Below, in pieces: positions 48,801-63,800 of a DNA stretch of 64,000 nucleotides. A model generated the notes under the pieces. The model was not told where the DNA came from, made no database searches, and saw nothing but the letters and a program-made list of their open reading frames with translations. The stretch is from the NCBI GenBank assembly GCA_032209605.1, contig JASFXZ010000009.1, positions 12,697,553 to 12,761,552 of the forward strand, written 5' to 3'. A program made the translations under genes and the position numbers. Each line of letters starts with the position of its first letter. Positions within the stretch are counted from its first letter, which is position 1. The DNA is from Mactromeris polynyma (lineage: Eukaryota; Mollusca; Bivalvia; Venerida; Mactridae).

Positions 48801-51800
48801 TTTTCATTTTCTAAGTGGTACAGACGAGTATATGGTATGTTGTTCCGTAGATAAATTACTAATCCGCCACCCTTTTTATTATTTAGTCGGTCTTGTCTCT
48901 CTAGATGGTAGCCGTCTATTAATATTTCGTTATCAGAGACTTTGTTAGTCAAAAACGTTTCACAAAATCCAAATATATCTAAAGATGGATTCTCGCAAAA
49001 TATCATTTTTATTTCATCCATTTTGGGCAGTATGTGTTGTATATTTAATGACACAATATTTAATCCTTTATTTCTTAAGTTTAAAGTTAAATCCATTACA
49101 TTGGAATTATCATTACCTGTACAATCGGTGCTAGTATTACATGAATTACTGTAAGGCTTAATACATAATTTGCCGTCCGGCGATTTGACGGATTTATCAA
49201 TTTTTTCCGAGTTTATTTTTGTTACAGTAAGCAGTTTTGAATTTTCTAAAGTTTGGAAGTCATATGGTGTTTTACTATGTAAACAATTTACAATATGCAA
49301 ACATTCATATTCATACAGAACATTTTTCCATTCTAAACGTGTCCGTATTAACATAATATACAGAACATCATGAGTATTGTACAGAAAATCATGAGTATTG
49401 AGTTTTGAACATAAAGCTCTGCTCACGTGATCCTAATATGTACGGTATTGATTTGACGGTCTTCTTCTGAGGGTGTAACAGTCCATACTTTCATGATTCC
49501 TGCGTCCACAGTTCACACATGGAGGCGTGAATTTCATGTACGCATCATACGGATTACCACGGGAAGGGACGCTGTCGGCGGCCACGTTGTTGTACGGTGA
49601 TCGCTCGCCATAACGGTAACCGGAAGTACCACCATTTAAGCGGAGAGTAGATCTCTTTCGTAAAATTGGCAACGTCTTGTCAATTATTTTTAGAAGCGTG
49701 CTAGTACCGGCCGGATTCAGATGTACACCGTCAGCATGATAAAGATGACGTACTGCTGAGCCATTTCTGTAGGTAAACCCACTGTGACAGTCTATCAATG
49801 TTGAGGATGTCTCGCAGCATAGTTGTTTTAACATGTCATTTATAGCAGTACCATTGACATCCCGTCTAGGACACACTGAACAGAAGTATAACTTTATCTG
49901 TGGGTAATTATGCTTCACTACTGTAACTGTTGATGCGAGTTCCTTATGCACCGACGCTACCGAACATCCTCCTGCTTCATCATTCCCAGAGATATATATA
50001 ACGATATTCTCAAACTGTCTCAGATCCCAAGATCTAAGGCGTACACACACATCCCAAGCTTTTTTCCCCGATAAGACTGTTATTTCAGCAGAATTATGTA
50101 GTCCAGGTTTTTGCACATCTCGTAGAATGGAGTCACCGATGAGAAGCGTTTGCCTGCCTGAATCATTATTCCTGACTTTGATAGGTGTTGAATGTGCTCT
50201 AGCGACAGGTATTATATCCTCTAGGTGCGGTTTTCTGTTAAGCTGTCGTTCCTCCAGGTCCGTATAGTTACGCCGATCCTCATCATCTGAGCGATGCTTG
50301 GTATCAAGTCGACATGCTTTTGTATCGTGTATTTCCTTGGCACCATGACGCGGTTCCTGATTCCCTCTGCACACAGTATCATCATAGCAGTGCATTTCCA
50401 ATTCCTTCGGTCGTGCTCGAGCATTTCTGTAGTATTTTTCCGCTTCATATCGTTGTTCACCTGCGCCATTATAACGTACATCTGAATAACTCCGGTGCGT
50501 ATCGACATCATTTCGAGGCACTTCTGCATTTAGGTGAGAGGGAGTGGTTGCTATATTACCTTTTTCTTTTACGGTTTTCAGTACGTCCGATACTGACTGA
50601 ATGCGCCTTTGAAGACTTTCTGATGTATTTATCAGTTTGCATTTGATGTCTTTTGTTTCATCTTCAATTTGGTCAAGTTGGGAATGAGTAGTTTTGGTAT
50701 TGACTGCATTTTGTGATTTTACAGATTGTAACTGGTCCTGCATTTGAGCAAAACGTTGATTACTAAGTTCTATGTGATTTTTCAGCATTTCACTCAATTG
50801 ATAAACACATGACTCGGTATTTGAAACAGTTTTTTGAATGCTGTCCAGGTATGTCTTACTTATCAATACATCATCCGATATGAGATTGTCAGAGAGAACG
50901 GAGAAATTTGATGGACTACTTGGTTGAGATTCATTTGAAATAGGTACTCTGTCTAATTCAGGTGTATTCCTCAGACATGGATTCTTCGGATTTTGAATAA
51001 TTGACTCAACAGAATTCTGCATACATTCCCTGCCATTTTCTCCTTGTGCAGATTTGTATTTCATTACGTAGTACTTGACACAGTCATTGACATCCTGTAA
51101 GGTTGTGTTTTGTTGCATGAGGCAAGATTCAATTATTGAAAGGATGTTTGGGAAATCTGTTCTTATAAACTGCTGCTGATGTTTCCCATTCACGAGAATA
51201 GAACAGCGGGTATGATATAGGTTTACGGTATACAGTTTGCATTTGCTTCTGGACACTTGATATCTAGTTTCTACTAGGTTGCCCTGATTGTCTGTAACAG
51301 GTATCTGAGAAAGTTCGAAGCTATTATCTTCATTTGAGTAATATTCACGGGTCGCTTTGCGTAATAGTTCATACGTACCAGTGTTCAAAAGTATTTTCAC
51401 TCCGCCGCCGGTTTCTTCCAACACAATATCATCCCGCTCTGTGAAAAGTAATTTTTTGTTGATTGCATTTTTTCTGTTTAGCGCATAGTCCCTTATTTCC
51501 GTAACTTCCGTTGGGCAGCCATTCTCGTTTCCCGGAGATGAATTTCTTGCCGTTGTTACATTCATTTCTAGCCGATTTTTGAAAATTTACTATAGAAATG
51601 ATCATTACATAATATCTATTCATTTAGTATCACTTTTTATTGCCTTTAGACGTTATTGGCAGTAAAATAAATTATTTTCTAATATTTAGACGTTAGCGCT
51701 TCAAAAGTTGTTATGGTCAACCGGACATAAAAGTGTTAGTATTTTTATTTTACGGTTAATGCACATATTTTTCTATGTAAAATTTAATGGATCTTGTTGA

Positions 51801-54800
51801 TCAGTATTCAATTTACTTTAAAAGATTTGTTTGCACTTTTGACCTGATAATTTTTATTGTGTTAACTGAAGCATTCTTCAAAGCTGCTTTGAAAAGTTTG
51901 AGTTACTTTCTGTTTTATTTCCTTCAGCCAATAAAGTTACCATTTGTTCGAGACTTCAAGTTTTTGAAGGAGAAAGAGTGGGGCCCATTGATACCAGCAG
52001 ATATTGATAAGATGGGAATGTTAGATCAATGTAAGTTGATGTCTCGTATCCTCATTGACCATCTGGAGGGAATCCTGGATGTGCAAGTGATTCCAAGCAA
52101 TAGATGTCCTATTGTACGATTCAAATACACCAATTGTGACGTCAAGTGTGATCTGTCCGTGAATAACAAGTAAGTATGTCCACCTTATCTCACCATAGAC
52201 ACTACTTGTGTTTATAGTGATCGATGGGTAGAGTGCCTGACTCCTGATCTTAAGGTAATGAGTTTTAATCTCGCCTTGGCGGAATCGAACAACAAACTTC
52301 ACGATCCGTCAGGTGCGAGTACTGGTTATATACCAACAAAGCAGTGATTAATACAAGTTACAAATTATGTTTTACAATTATTATAAAATATAACTTACCT
52401 TACTGAATTGTTTCTCAGCTGTCGTAACTGTATTATGAATAGATTCGTGAGAACAGAATAATCCTAACTGCACATGTTGCAATTGCCCCATTTAAGGTGT
52501 TTGACTCTTGCCAAAATGTCAATCCACTTATACAATAAGTTTATGAACTGTCACTATATAAATGTTCTTGAACAGGTTATTTTATTTGGTGTTGTGACTT
52601 ACTCCTAATAGAGTAATGCACAAGCCTACTCCTTATATTGCACTGATGCACCACAAAATTACCCGATATTCCATTGAATCTGTGATTTCAACAACTGTCT
52701 TTGATTCGTTTACATTGGATAATCAGTAAAATGTACAGCTTTTCACTTAAATACCCAGAAATGTTCAAATATATCTGTACTACTAAGTTTCATGAAACAT
52801 TTGTACTTTTTTGTAGTTTTAAAAAGCTGTGTCAAGTATCTAGACATGTAAATGACAATGATTCGGTCCATGTGTTTGTGTATAAGTCATAAAACAAATC
52901 AGTTGCTTAAGGTATCGGTAAGCTCTACTGGGAATCAAAGACAGTTTTGAACTTTAAATTCAACGTCCTGTTTGATATTTGTGCTTGCATACTACCATTG
53001 TTCACAGCCAGCTGAGTATCTCAAACATTTGTATGCTTAGCATGAATATCAACTTTTATACACATGATACACTGTACACTGACAACCAGAGATATTGTTA
53101 TAATGTGCTGGAATATACAGCCTTCACTGTTATTGTGTCTGTGCAAGTTTGCTCAGTTGGAATAAAGCACTGGGTTGTCACCTTTGTTTCTGTTGGACGC
53201 TGAATGCTAAGAGGATATTTTTGTGTTTCCTAAAGGTTTACTAATTAGCAGTTTTAGACGTTTCATTCGTGGAATGTTGGTAAAGCTTGTTGTTTCATTT
53301 AAAAGTTTATTCATTAAATATATTTTTTGTTCATATGGAAATTTACTGATATTTTCGAGACTGTGTTTAATTTGCGAATTTGGCTTGCATAACCACATAG
53401 TTAACTTTACCACTGATATAGTATACAGCGCACAACATAGTAATCCTGCACATATCCCGGTATCAGGTTATATAGTGTTCTCAGTGGTGTCTTAGTGTTA
53501 TATTTGTGGTGCAGAGGTGTGGAGGCTCAGATATTCCGAGACTCCTTTTATACAGATAGTAATGGCATACTTAAATGGTCCACATTGTTCACTACTTCAG
53601 TTACAAGGAAACTGAACAATGTTAGTGTGTGTGGACATAGTTCAAAATGTATGCCTTGCTATTCTGTATGTTATATCTTTATATAAGTGACATATGTCTT
53701 CTCTATCCACACAGATTGGCCCTTCAGAATACAAAGTTACTCTACTTGTATAGTGTGCTTAACAGTAGGGTCCGTCTACTGGTGTATGCTATACGATATT
53801 GGGCAAAGGTAAGATCATCAGACCCCCATTAAATCATTACAGAATCATTGTAAATTTGTTGGTGACCTAAACTAGGTCGGTCGATACCCTCAGTTAGTGG
53901 TAAGATAAACAGTAAGAGAGCTTTGTGTCGTATAATGTGATGTTGCCTGCTATTTTTGGCATTACTGAATGTAAGTATCTTACGGGAGACAAACTATAGG
54001 TTGATGTGTATAATCCAAACACAATAAACTAAACTTCCTACTACATTGTATTTGATTTTTCTTATATATTTATTTATATTAAAGACCAATTAAAGGTCAT
54101 TTCTATCCTTTCAAACCATAAAAATTGCATCATATAATTGTATATGATACATTTTTATGCTTGTTGGTTGATGGTTATCAATAATTTCTGTTTCATCTTT
54201 GAAAAGAACACTATGAAAGACGTCATAGTTTGCTCTTGTTGTGATTGCTGTAAAGTTCTTCCATACCTTTCTGTGTGGGCTATAAAAAGTCAACCGAGTA
54301 CAATTATTGAAACTCAACTACAACAACTAATCATACATAGATATTAAAACTACCATCATTGAATGTAACGCTCGTCCACATTCTTGTGTATACTTGCCTG
54401 AGAACTCTTAAATATACTGCAAAAATCGAAACCGAGAACACAACTGTCACCCATTTGGCAACACGATTTTATTAGTTAAAATTTGGAGTACATTCAAACC
54501 ATTGCAATTCTAAATACTTTAGTCATAATAAGTCATTTGTGTTTTGTTCTTAACAGGAAACAAGTATTGTGAAGTAATATTCTTAACTAACGTCTCAAGT
54601 TAATATTTCCTTACCATTAATGCTAAAAAGTGTGGCATCTGGAGCATTTTAGTTATTCTTTATGATATATTGTGATATATATGGTATTGTGAGAGGTATA
54701 CCGTGATACATATTGTATCGTGAGAGGTATATCGTGATACATATGGTATCGTGAGAGGTATATCGTGATGCATATGGTATCGTGAGAGGTATACTGTGAT

Positions 54801-57800
54801 ATATATTGTATCATGAGAGGTATATCGTGATGCATATGGTATCGTGAGAGGTATACCGTGATGCATATGGTATCATGAGAGGTATATCGTGATGCATATG
54901 GTATCGTGAGAGGTATACTGTGATACATGCATGGTATCGTGATAGGTATATTGTGATATATATTGTATCATGAGAGGTATATCGTGATGCATTTGGTATT
55001 GTGAGAGGTATATCGTGATGCATATGGTATCATGAGAGGTATATCGTGATGCATATGGTATCGTGAGAGGTATATCGTGATGCATGCATGGTAGCGTGAT
55101 AGGTATATTGTGATACATGCATGGTATCGTGAGAGGTATATCGTGATGCATATGGTATCGTGAGAGGTATATCGTGATGCATATGGTATCGTGAGAGGTA
55201 TATCGTGATGCATATGGTATCATGAGAGGTATATTGTGATGCATATGGTATCGTGAGAGGTATATCGTGATGCATATGGTATCGTGAGAGGTATATCGTG
55301 ATGCATGCATGGTATCGTGATAGGTATTGTGATACATGCATGGTATCGTGAGAGGTATATTGTGATATATATTGTATCATGAGAGGTATATCGTGATGCA
55401 TTTGGTATTGTGAGAGGTATATCGTGATGCATATGGTATCATGAGAGGTATATTGTGATATATATTGTATCGTGAGAGGTATATCGTGATGCATATTGTA
55501 TTGTGAGAGGTATATCGTGATACATATTGTATCGTGAGAGGTATATCGTGATACATATTGTATCGTGAGAGGTATATCGTGATACATATTGTATCGTGAG
55601 AGGTATACCGTGATACATATTGTATCGTGAGAGGTATATCGTGATGCATATTGTATCATGAGAGGTATATCATGATATGTATCGTATCGTGTTACATCTG
55701 TATTGTCCCACCCTTATAATGCTTTATTGGTCAAATTAACAACATATTCCATACAACATCAATCATCAAATGAATCAATAAACGTGGTCATTATAACAAG
55801 AGTTGACTGTATCCCATTTGTTCATAAATAAATCAGTATACTGTCAGCATACACATTCTAAAAACTGACATAGTTGAATGTTATGCTTCAGTCTGTGTAA
55901 CTATGAGGGTTTTCAGATGGTAAAACATCCATATTGTTCTTCAGGTGAAAGGTATTGCAGGCAACCAGAAGGCGAGTACAAAGCTGTCTAACTACGCTCT
56001 GTCATTGATGGTGTTGAACTATCTACAAAACTTGGATCCTCCAGTTCTACCAACCATAGAAAAACTGTCAGAGCTCCATGGTATGTTAACAAGCAAAGAT
56101 TTTTGGTAAATCAAAGAAAGCTTATTGGGTCGAACTAGACACACTAAATGATTGACATATTTTCAAAATTGCATTAAAACTAAAGCAAACAAATCAGTTT
56201 GTTTCATAGCAAGCTGAAATATTTGGCAAGATATGTGTAGTAATTGGTTATATTGAAGATGTGTGTTCTATGAACTTTGTAGATTGTCCCATTTTGTAAC
56301 TGATAATTCTCGCCTTTGACTTCACACGGTCCCACTCGGGTTTTGGAATAAAAAAATCTAATTTATTTATCAGAGGAGAACTTAAGGCTAGTAGAAATTC
56401 CCTAGTGCTAGCCTGAATGGACTTGAGCTTTATTGTGACAGAATTTTGTTTGGTAGAAGAGAAAAAATAAAATCTATCTATGACTGGAACAAAGTGTTTA
56501 GATACCTGAGAGTGACTTCAATATTCTAAAATTGATACTTTTATTTAAGTTTTGGCTAGTATGGTCACCTAACAGGTTTTCGTGGTATGCATTCATTAGC
56601 ACTGTTAGTGTATGAGCATGTTAAATTTGAAGAAATATTATCTAAACAAGTTTAAAATCTCTCATTTTTCTAAATTTCTTCTAAAAGTAACAAAAGGCAG
56701 TCATAAAATGCGCTAAATTTACTTGCTAGGATAATTTCCATTCTTGATTTCATGCAGTGATTCAGCAGATAGCAATCATGTATTCTTTTGGTAGGCGGAG
56801 CTATAATCATACGTCACACAAGTGACTTTTTTCAAAATTAATTGATAATTTGATATATTAACACAAAATGTCATAAAAACTGCATGATGATATGTTTGAA
56901 ACGACCCCCATGAAATCTTCTTAATATTTGTTACATACGCACCACTTACCTAATTTTAAATAAGAGGCATCACGGACGTACAATAGAAGAATTTCACATC
57001 GAAACAGGCTTTAATGTAATGTAATGATTATTACCGACGATTTTGTAAGCTTTTTATGTCAGTCTTGCTTTGATAATTCAGAATATCGGCCGATACTGTT
57101 AGTACCACGAACACTAGGTGGACCATGATAAAAGCACTAACACAGCTTTCAGGTTGGTTGTATTACTGAGTATGTTGTATGATGTTACATAAAGAATGTC
57201 TTATATTACACAGGACCCACAGGTCGTACTAAGATAGAGGGTTGGGATTGTACGTTTGCTATGGACTGGCAGATTATTCCACAGTCGGCCAACGGTCAAT
57301 CAGCAGGTAGTGTTGTCTTTTTTGTAGCTAATTAAACATTTCCTTACCCTTAGATTATTCCAGGAAATTCTCCCTGGGGGCAGGAACAACATCTGATAAT
57401 CGAAAGAATTGTAATTAGTTTTTGAATCCCCCATCCACCAACAGATTCGTCTCCAAGGTAATTTTATTTGGTTGCATACATTCCATCCTCCTCCCCCAGG
57501 ATATTTGCTTGGAATAGCCCTCACTTGAATGGAACCCGTTGATCTACTGATCTAAGTGATATTGCTACTGTAGAGTACACTACATTTTTGTTGATCTTCA
57601 TAGAGAAATTATACATAGAATATATTTTGCCTGAAATATATTTCAATAGTTGATGTACTCTGGCTGTTTGTTGAGGGTGATTTATGTCTGTATGAATGGT
57701 GTGATGTCTAGTTGTTAGTGAAGTACATGATGCTTGTTCTGTGCTATATGAATATTTAGGTTAACTTTTTATCTTACAGCGGAACTGTTGTCGGGATTTT

Positions 57801-60800
57801 TCTCGTATTGGAGTGCGTTTAACTTCAATGACAATGTGCTGATCGCACGGACAGCCACAGAGCTTCCATTCACACAGTTCTTTGAAAAGGAGTCAATGCC
57901 TGATGGCAGAGTTAGGAGCTTTAAGGTGAGATGATACCAGTTGATTCACTGTTCAGTTTGATCTGTCTCTTACTTTAACAGGCCCGGTGGTGGAGACCGG
58001 GATTTGGTCCTGGCTGTGTCATAACAAGGTGATTAAAATGATACTTGTAGCTCCATTGCATACACTCAGGATTAGAGGGGTGATGCTAGAATGGGAGAGT
58101 CTGGTGTCCTGGTGTATAACTTGATGTGGTATTATTTAAGTTGTCCGTGGCATGATATCAGTATCATTATCACAATACTTGTTTCCTGTTGAGAACAAAC
58201 ACAAATGACTAATTGTGACTAAAGTATTTAGAATTGCAATGGTTTCATGCACTCCAAATTTTAACAAGTAAACTCGTCACAAATCTCCATACTTAGTTTT
58301 CGTTAATGGGTTGCCAAATGCGTGACAGTTGTGGTTTCAATTTTTGCAACATATTTGTGAGTGCTCAGGCAAGTTTACACAAGAATTTGGACAAGTGTAA
58401 CTTTTTTCGTTTCATTCAATGAATAAAAAATGGCGGATCAATACACTGATTTTTCTCAAAACGTATTGATACGTGTATTGAGAGAGCTTGCATCGTGATG
58501 GATCGATTAATCGTCTCACCCCTACTGTGTTGTAAAGAAAGCACTTGGAAACTGTTGCCTTTTATTTCAGTTAGATAGAGACATTCACTGCAGTTTGGAT
58601 TCTCAGTGACCAATACAGGCAATACTTGCATAGCTTGTATTAATACAATGCATGTCAAGTTTGATTTGGTTATAATCCACCAATTTTTAGAAATAAAAAA
58701 ATGGTTTCTGATTAATAACGTTTTAAAATCCAATAGTAGGGGCATCCCTGTCCTATGGACACATTTAGTTTCAATTATATGTTAAAAAAATCAGTATATA
58801 TGAAAGTCTGATATAGAACATTCATCAGTTATTGTCAATTTGAACTGCCCTGCTTGTGTGTGAATGTACATGCCCTAATTTAGAATTTATTTCCCTCATG
58901 ATTTGTACAATTTAAGTGATATATTTCAGGCAGCAGCTGTAAACGTACAAGATCCATTTGTGTTAAATCACAATATTACACAGAATGTGAACGAGAGGAT
59001 GAGAGAATTAATTGTGAGAGAATTCAGAATTGCTGCCATTAAGACATCTGTATGGGGAAATGAAGGATTTTCTATGTCTGCTCCGTCAGGGGTATGTACT
59101 TGATTTAAAATTTTGTAGCATTATATTGACTTAGAAATATAGATGATTTATTATGCCACCCTTCGAAGAAGAGAGGGCATGTAGGTTTGCACATGTCAGT
59201 TGGTCAGTATGTCGGTCCATCGGTCCATAATATTTCGTTTCCGATCAATAACTCGAAAACCCCTTGACCTTTCATCCTCAAACTTGGTCATCGCATTCAT
59301 CTCGGGTAGCAGAGGTACCTTATTGATTTTAGGGTCAAAGGTCACAGGGGCATAATGTTTTACAAACATCTCTTGTTGATAAATTATGTGGCACTGTTAG
59401 GATAATTTAAATATTAAAACAATCTGCATTTAATTGGCATATAAAGGTCTATCTGTCTGAGATAGGAACACCATCTAAAGGTTTTTCAATGAGTTATCAC
59501 TCTGTTTTGCTATTGCTATGTAAACTATCAATAATCAAGCTTGAATTTCCACTTTAACGTCTAGCTGAATTTTGGAAATTTAGGATTGGATTTGGGAAAA
59601 AAATCTGTTTTTGATTGGGAATACATTTGTTTACCAAACGCATTTTAGTAAGAAATACAAAATATCTTGGAAAAAGACGGTCGACACAATATGAAGGTTA
59701 AGATTTGTTTTGTGCAACATTAAACATGCCGAGATGTTACGGATGCTGGTCAATAGTTTTCGGTAAATTCACTAAAATTCTGTGGATTTCCGTAAGGTAA
59801 TGTATCTTATATAGAAAGGTTAACCAATCCGTGTCAAGGTTACAAACGTTGTTCGGTTGAAGAGATATTGCCTTAGTGATCAACGTAAGATTTGATTGGT
59901 TAACACATCACTGATATGTAAATAGCAAAAACATGTTAGTACGACTGTGCCGAAAAAATGGCCTGATGTTATATTTGTATATTGGCACAGGGAGGTGACT
60001 TGATACATTTACTGAATAATGAAGTACCAGATATCATTCTTCAAGAAGATCAGGAAAAACATGAACAAATAATGGAGAAAGGACGAATGCCTGCTAGACA
60101 ACCTGGAGAATATTATTTTGAAGTAAGTTGTTCACTTGAAAATCTTGAAATAGAAGTTCTTCGAGATGTTTTTTCGGACTCATTGTGCGGTCCTGTTTCC
60201 AATGGCCTAAATTGTCCTTTTTCCCAAGTTATATGTGATATTTTGAAGGTCGGAAATATTTTTATAAAAGGTCTCTGGTAGAAATAGTCAAAATAGAAGC
60301 TTTTTTCTTTCTTATAAAACAGCCAGGACTAGAATAGATAATGTCATACACTGCCCTCCAAAAGTTCCTTCACACATGAATATTTTGAATTTCATTACTT
60401 TTTTATGCATAATTTCAAATAAGAGATTATTTGTTTCAGTACAAATTTATAAATAGTTGTACAGAAAATTATTGCTGGGTCAAAAAGCATTTTCAATTAA
60501 TTGCATGTGACACTAATATGAAAATAGATTAACTGCAATTTACGGGCAGTGTATATTTGGTGTTTTATATATCTTTCTGATTTGAGTATATATTTTTGCA
60601 ACACGAGTTCAAGATTATTCCGACTTTTAACTGTTTTCTTGCAAAAATTCTCAATTTCGTTTAAATGGGTCATAAACAGCGTTCTCGTAACAAAAACTTC
60701 TGCTGTCTTTGTGAAGAATATTCAACCAAGTTGTTCAAATACTAAATATATATATTTTGTCCAAAATAATTTTGTTTTGGTTTATAAAATTTTGTTTTGA

Positions 60801-63800
60801 CTAGGAAATAATATAGTATAATTATTCACCATTTTAGGATGCAGTTCACATCATATACAGGATTAATGTAATTGAAAATGATATTATACATGTAACATAG
60901 TGACTAGGATGTCATTGATGTAATTGGTAGTTGGAATTAAACACAAAGATGTAGATCATATATAAGATTTTTGTTTGTTCAGTTATTTGGGAAATGACAT
61001 AACATTGATGCAACTTTGTTGGAAACTTTAAGATTAAGTGGTTTTTTCCCTGTACTTTTGAATGTGAATATGTCTTTAATGATATGATTTACAGGTTGAG
61101 TTGAAGCCGACGCAGATGTCATCCAAACTTTTGAAGCAGCTGCAGAAGGGAGGTAACTTCCGTGTGGAATGGTGCAAACGTATGGCTTCATTTATTGTAC
61201 GCGTTCTCAAAGAGGTGGGTGTGTGTGAGATTTATGCATTCCGTCCTGTTTTTGTGGAAAATTTGGGGCCGATATTGGGCTTCATTCCCCAAAGAATGAA
61301 GTATATATTTTCCCCCTTCTTAGAAAGAATATTCCCCTTCAGTAAATTATTTAAAAGTTTAGCCTTATTACCCAAATTTGTCGATTCATGATGCAAATTT
61401 CCCCTATCAAAAGGACCCGCCATACTTCCCCAAAAACACAAGGTTAATGTCTTAGGGTGAAGGATAATCTGTCTCTGGGCTGCTTTGAGGAACTCATATC
61501 CCAAATCCGCTAATGGAAAAATTTCTTTTCTTAATGATTGAAATTTTAGAAGAAACTTTTTTGAGATCAGTGTTTGACTTTATGAACATTTTGACAGAGT
61601 TTTTGACAAATGGTTTTAAATATAGTTAAAGAATCATTTCCAACATTTTTTGTAAGGAGCTTTTTAAATGTAAATAGGAGTAAAAACTTGTCATTGTACA
61701 GGGTAATGGTACCCATAGACAGCGTTACAAAATACCAAACTAATGCCCTGTGACACGGAATTATTTCAGCTCTTTATCTTATAAAAAATGTCAAATCATT
61801 TGGTTCAAATTATTGTCATGAAGCTGAACTTTCTGTCATGTTTCGACATAGTTACTGTTGTATGATAAAACCAATGCACAGTCTGTCACAGAATAGTGTT
61901 TGGTCTTTAAATTACTTGGCAGAAATGAAAGAGGATGAAACGGCTTGAAAATCTTCATGTCAATTCAATGACTGAATGGTGAAATGAAAGAAATAATCAT
62001 GTGGAATAATCAATAGTGATGGAACAATGATCAAGTTGAATAAAATAATTGTCGCTGACTGTGTCATGGTGTGGCAGTGGATGTTAAAGATTTTGACTTG
62101 ATGTCCCTTTAGAGAGTTGCGGTGTGTTGTGTCAGGGGCTTCTGTGTGCTGTAAGGCTCCAGATATACATCTGTATACTAAATGATATTTCACAGCTCCA
62201 TGTAAAGTGTATATACAGCTGGAAAACAAACCAGTGTATACTTATCAAAAACTGGCAATTCTAGCAAAACAGTACAAAAAATGTATTTGTATATATAATA
62301 TAAAACAGTACTGGTTTCCTTATAAAGTTGGGTCCATTAAAGGGACACATTCCCAATAAAACAATTTATGTTTCCCCTAATCCAAACCTGAAAAATTCCC
62401 AAAATGGGCAAGGGCATTTCAGCATTGATTATAGATAGGTTTTAGGCTAAACCTTTGATTTACAAATGTACTATTATCAAGTTATCACAGAGAATACTTC
62501 AATATAGTTGTATGAGAAAAAGACAATATTTTGTTGAGAATCACGAAATGCCCTGTCATTGGTGTACTATTTAAGTCAGAATTAGAAGTGGTGTATGTAT
62601 TAGAGAATGAAACAGCTTTATTTTTGAATGTTGATTGAAATACCCTCTCTGATTCAATTTGATTATTGATTGTTTGGAGTCAGATTTTACAACACAAATA
62701 ATCAATGTGGGATATGTTTGTAGATACTGTTGCTGACAGTGGAAGATTTGCCCGAGGCAACAGAAGAAACCCGTCAGAAATTGGCCGAGGAGATGGCTAA
62801 AAAAGCTGCTGCTGATGCAAGAAACAAGGACATCAGGTACTGTGTGTTGATAGTGTAGTATTTTTCAGCTTACTTCCGGTTTTGCATTATTTTGGTATTT
62901 TGACAACAAATCGTACTTTGAAACAGTGTGGCATAATAGAAAACATATGGAAAAGAAATTATAAAGACATCAATAATTAACTGTAAAATATTTGAAAGAA
63001 GGAACTGAACACGATTGTGAATTTTTCTTTCAATATGTTATTTCATTAGTACCGGGAAATACAAACGAACAGTGGAATGTGGAATGCTGGATAGCCCCTA
63101 AAATTGCCATTTACTAGGTATGTCAACAAATGGCGATTTAAGTATTTGAATATTAACAAACTATCATAAAAGGTGAGACAGGATAAATGATATTTTATGA
63201 AAGATTTGATGACTTCATATGATGCCTTACTGTGTTTCAGACAACGTCGAACAGCACGTCGAGAAGTGAAGAAACAGGAATTGAGGGAAAAACTGAAAAA
63301 GGAGGCTGAAGAAAAAAAGAAAAAAGAGGAAGAAGAGGCAGAGGAGAATAAGAAAATTGGTGAATCTGGTGACAATGCAGAAGGGGGCATAGGAGAATGT
63401 GAGGAGAGTAATACTGAGGTTGTTGGGGAGAAAAGACAAAGGTATGTTATGCTCTTGTAGATTTCTGCATTACTCATCCATAAAAATTGTTTGTTTGTTT
63501 TGCGTATCCCATGTAGAAAATGTTCCCTGCTCAAAGGTTTTTGAGGTGTCTTAATTGGGAGTCTTAATTGGGATAGTGTTATCTTATATATAAATTGTTG
63601 TAACTTAAATGCCTATGTAAAGTTATAGATAAAAATTAATTACCTACTTACCTGCCCGCTTAAATTTTGTTTGCTGAGTAGGGTTATGCTAAACCAATAT
63701 GTTTTAAGGATAGCCCTATTATTGTAAAATGGATGTTTAGCATATCTTCTGTTGATGTTTGAACACTTAATGAGTCAGTCTTCGTATTAATAACTTTTGT

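Larger units (their letters stand above)
43853..51600 (-). mobile_element. CR1/L2-like LINE retrotransposon in tut1 intron 7 (5' end approximate)
   Basis: On the minus strand: ORF1 (51,565-49,433), ORF2 (49,426-46,240, one frameshift), a 3' region interrupted by a 1.6-kb hAT-like element, an AATAAA-like motif and a terminal (ATT)n run at 43,853-43,874. APE-type endonuclease, a reverse transcriptase with YADD, an ORF1 with an SGNH esterase and CCHC knuckle, and a short 3' microsatellite fit the CR1/L2 group. The element is antisense to tut1. The 5' boundary was not resolved: sequence past ~51,600 shows no clear junction or target duplication. Confidence 0.85.

Noticed and set aside
50221..50646. 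Frames of 100-110 codons on both strands inside LINE ORF1
   Set aside because: Shadows of the 710-codon ORF1, which has the recognisable domains.
52200..52330. tRNA-like sequence in tut1 intron 8
   Set aside because: GGTAGAGTGCCTGACTC and a weak B-box are present but the arms do not pair; too degenerate to call.
54653..55659. His/Ile/Thr-rich minus-strand proteins up to 209 residues
   Set aside because: They come from the 31-bp minisatellite, which has no stop codon in these frames; not a gene.
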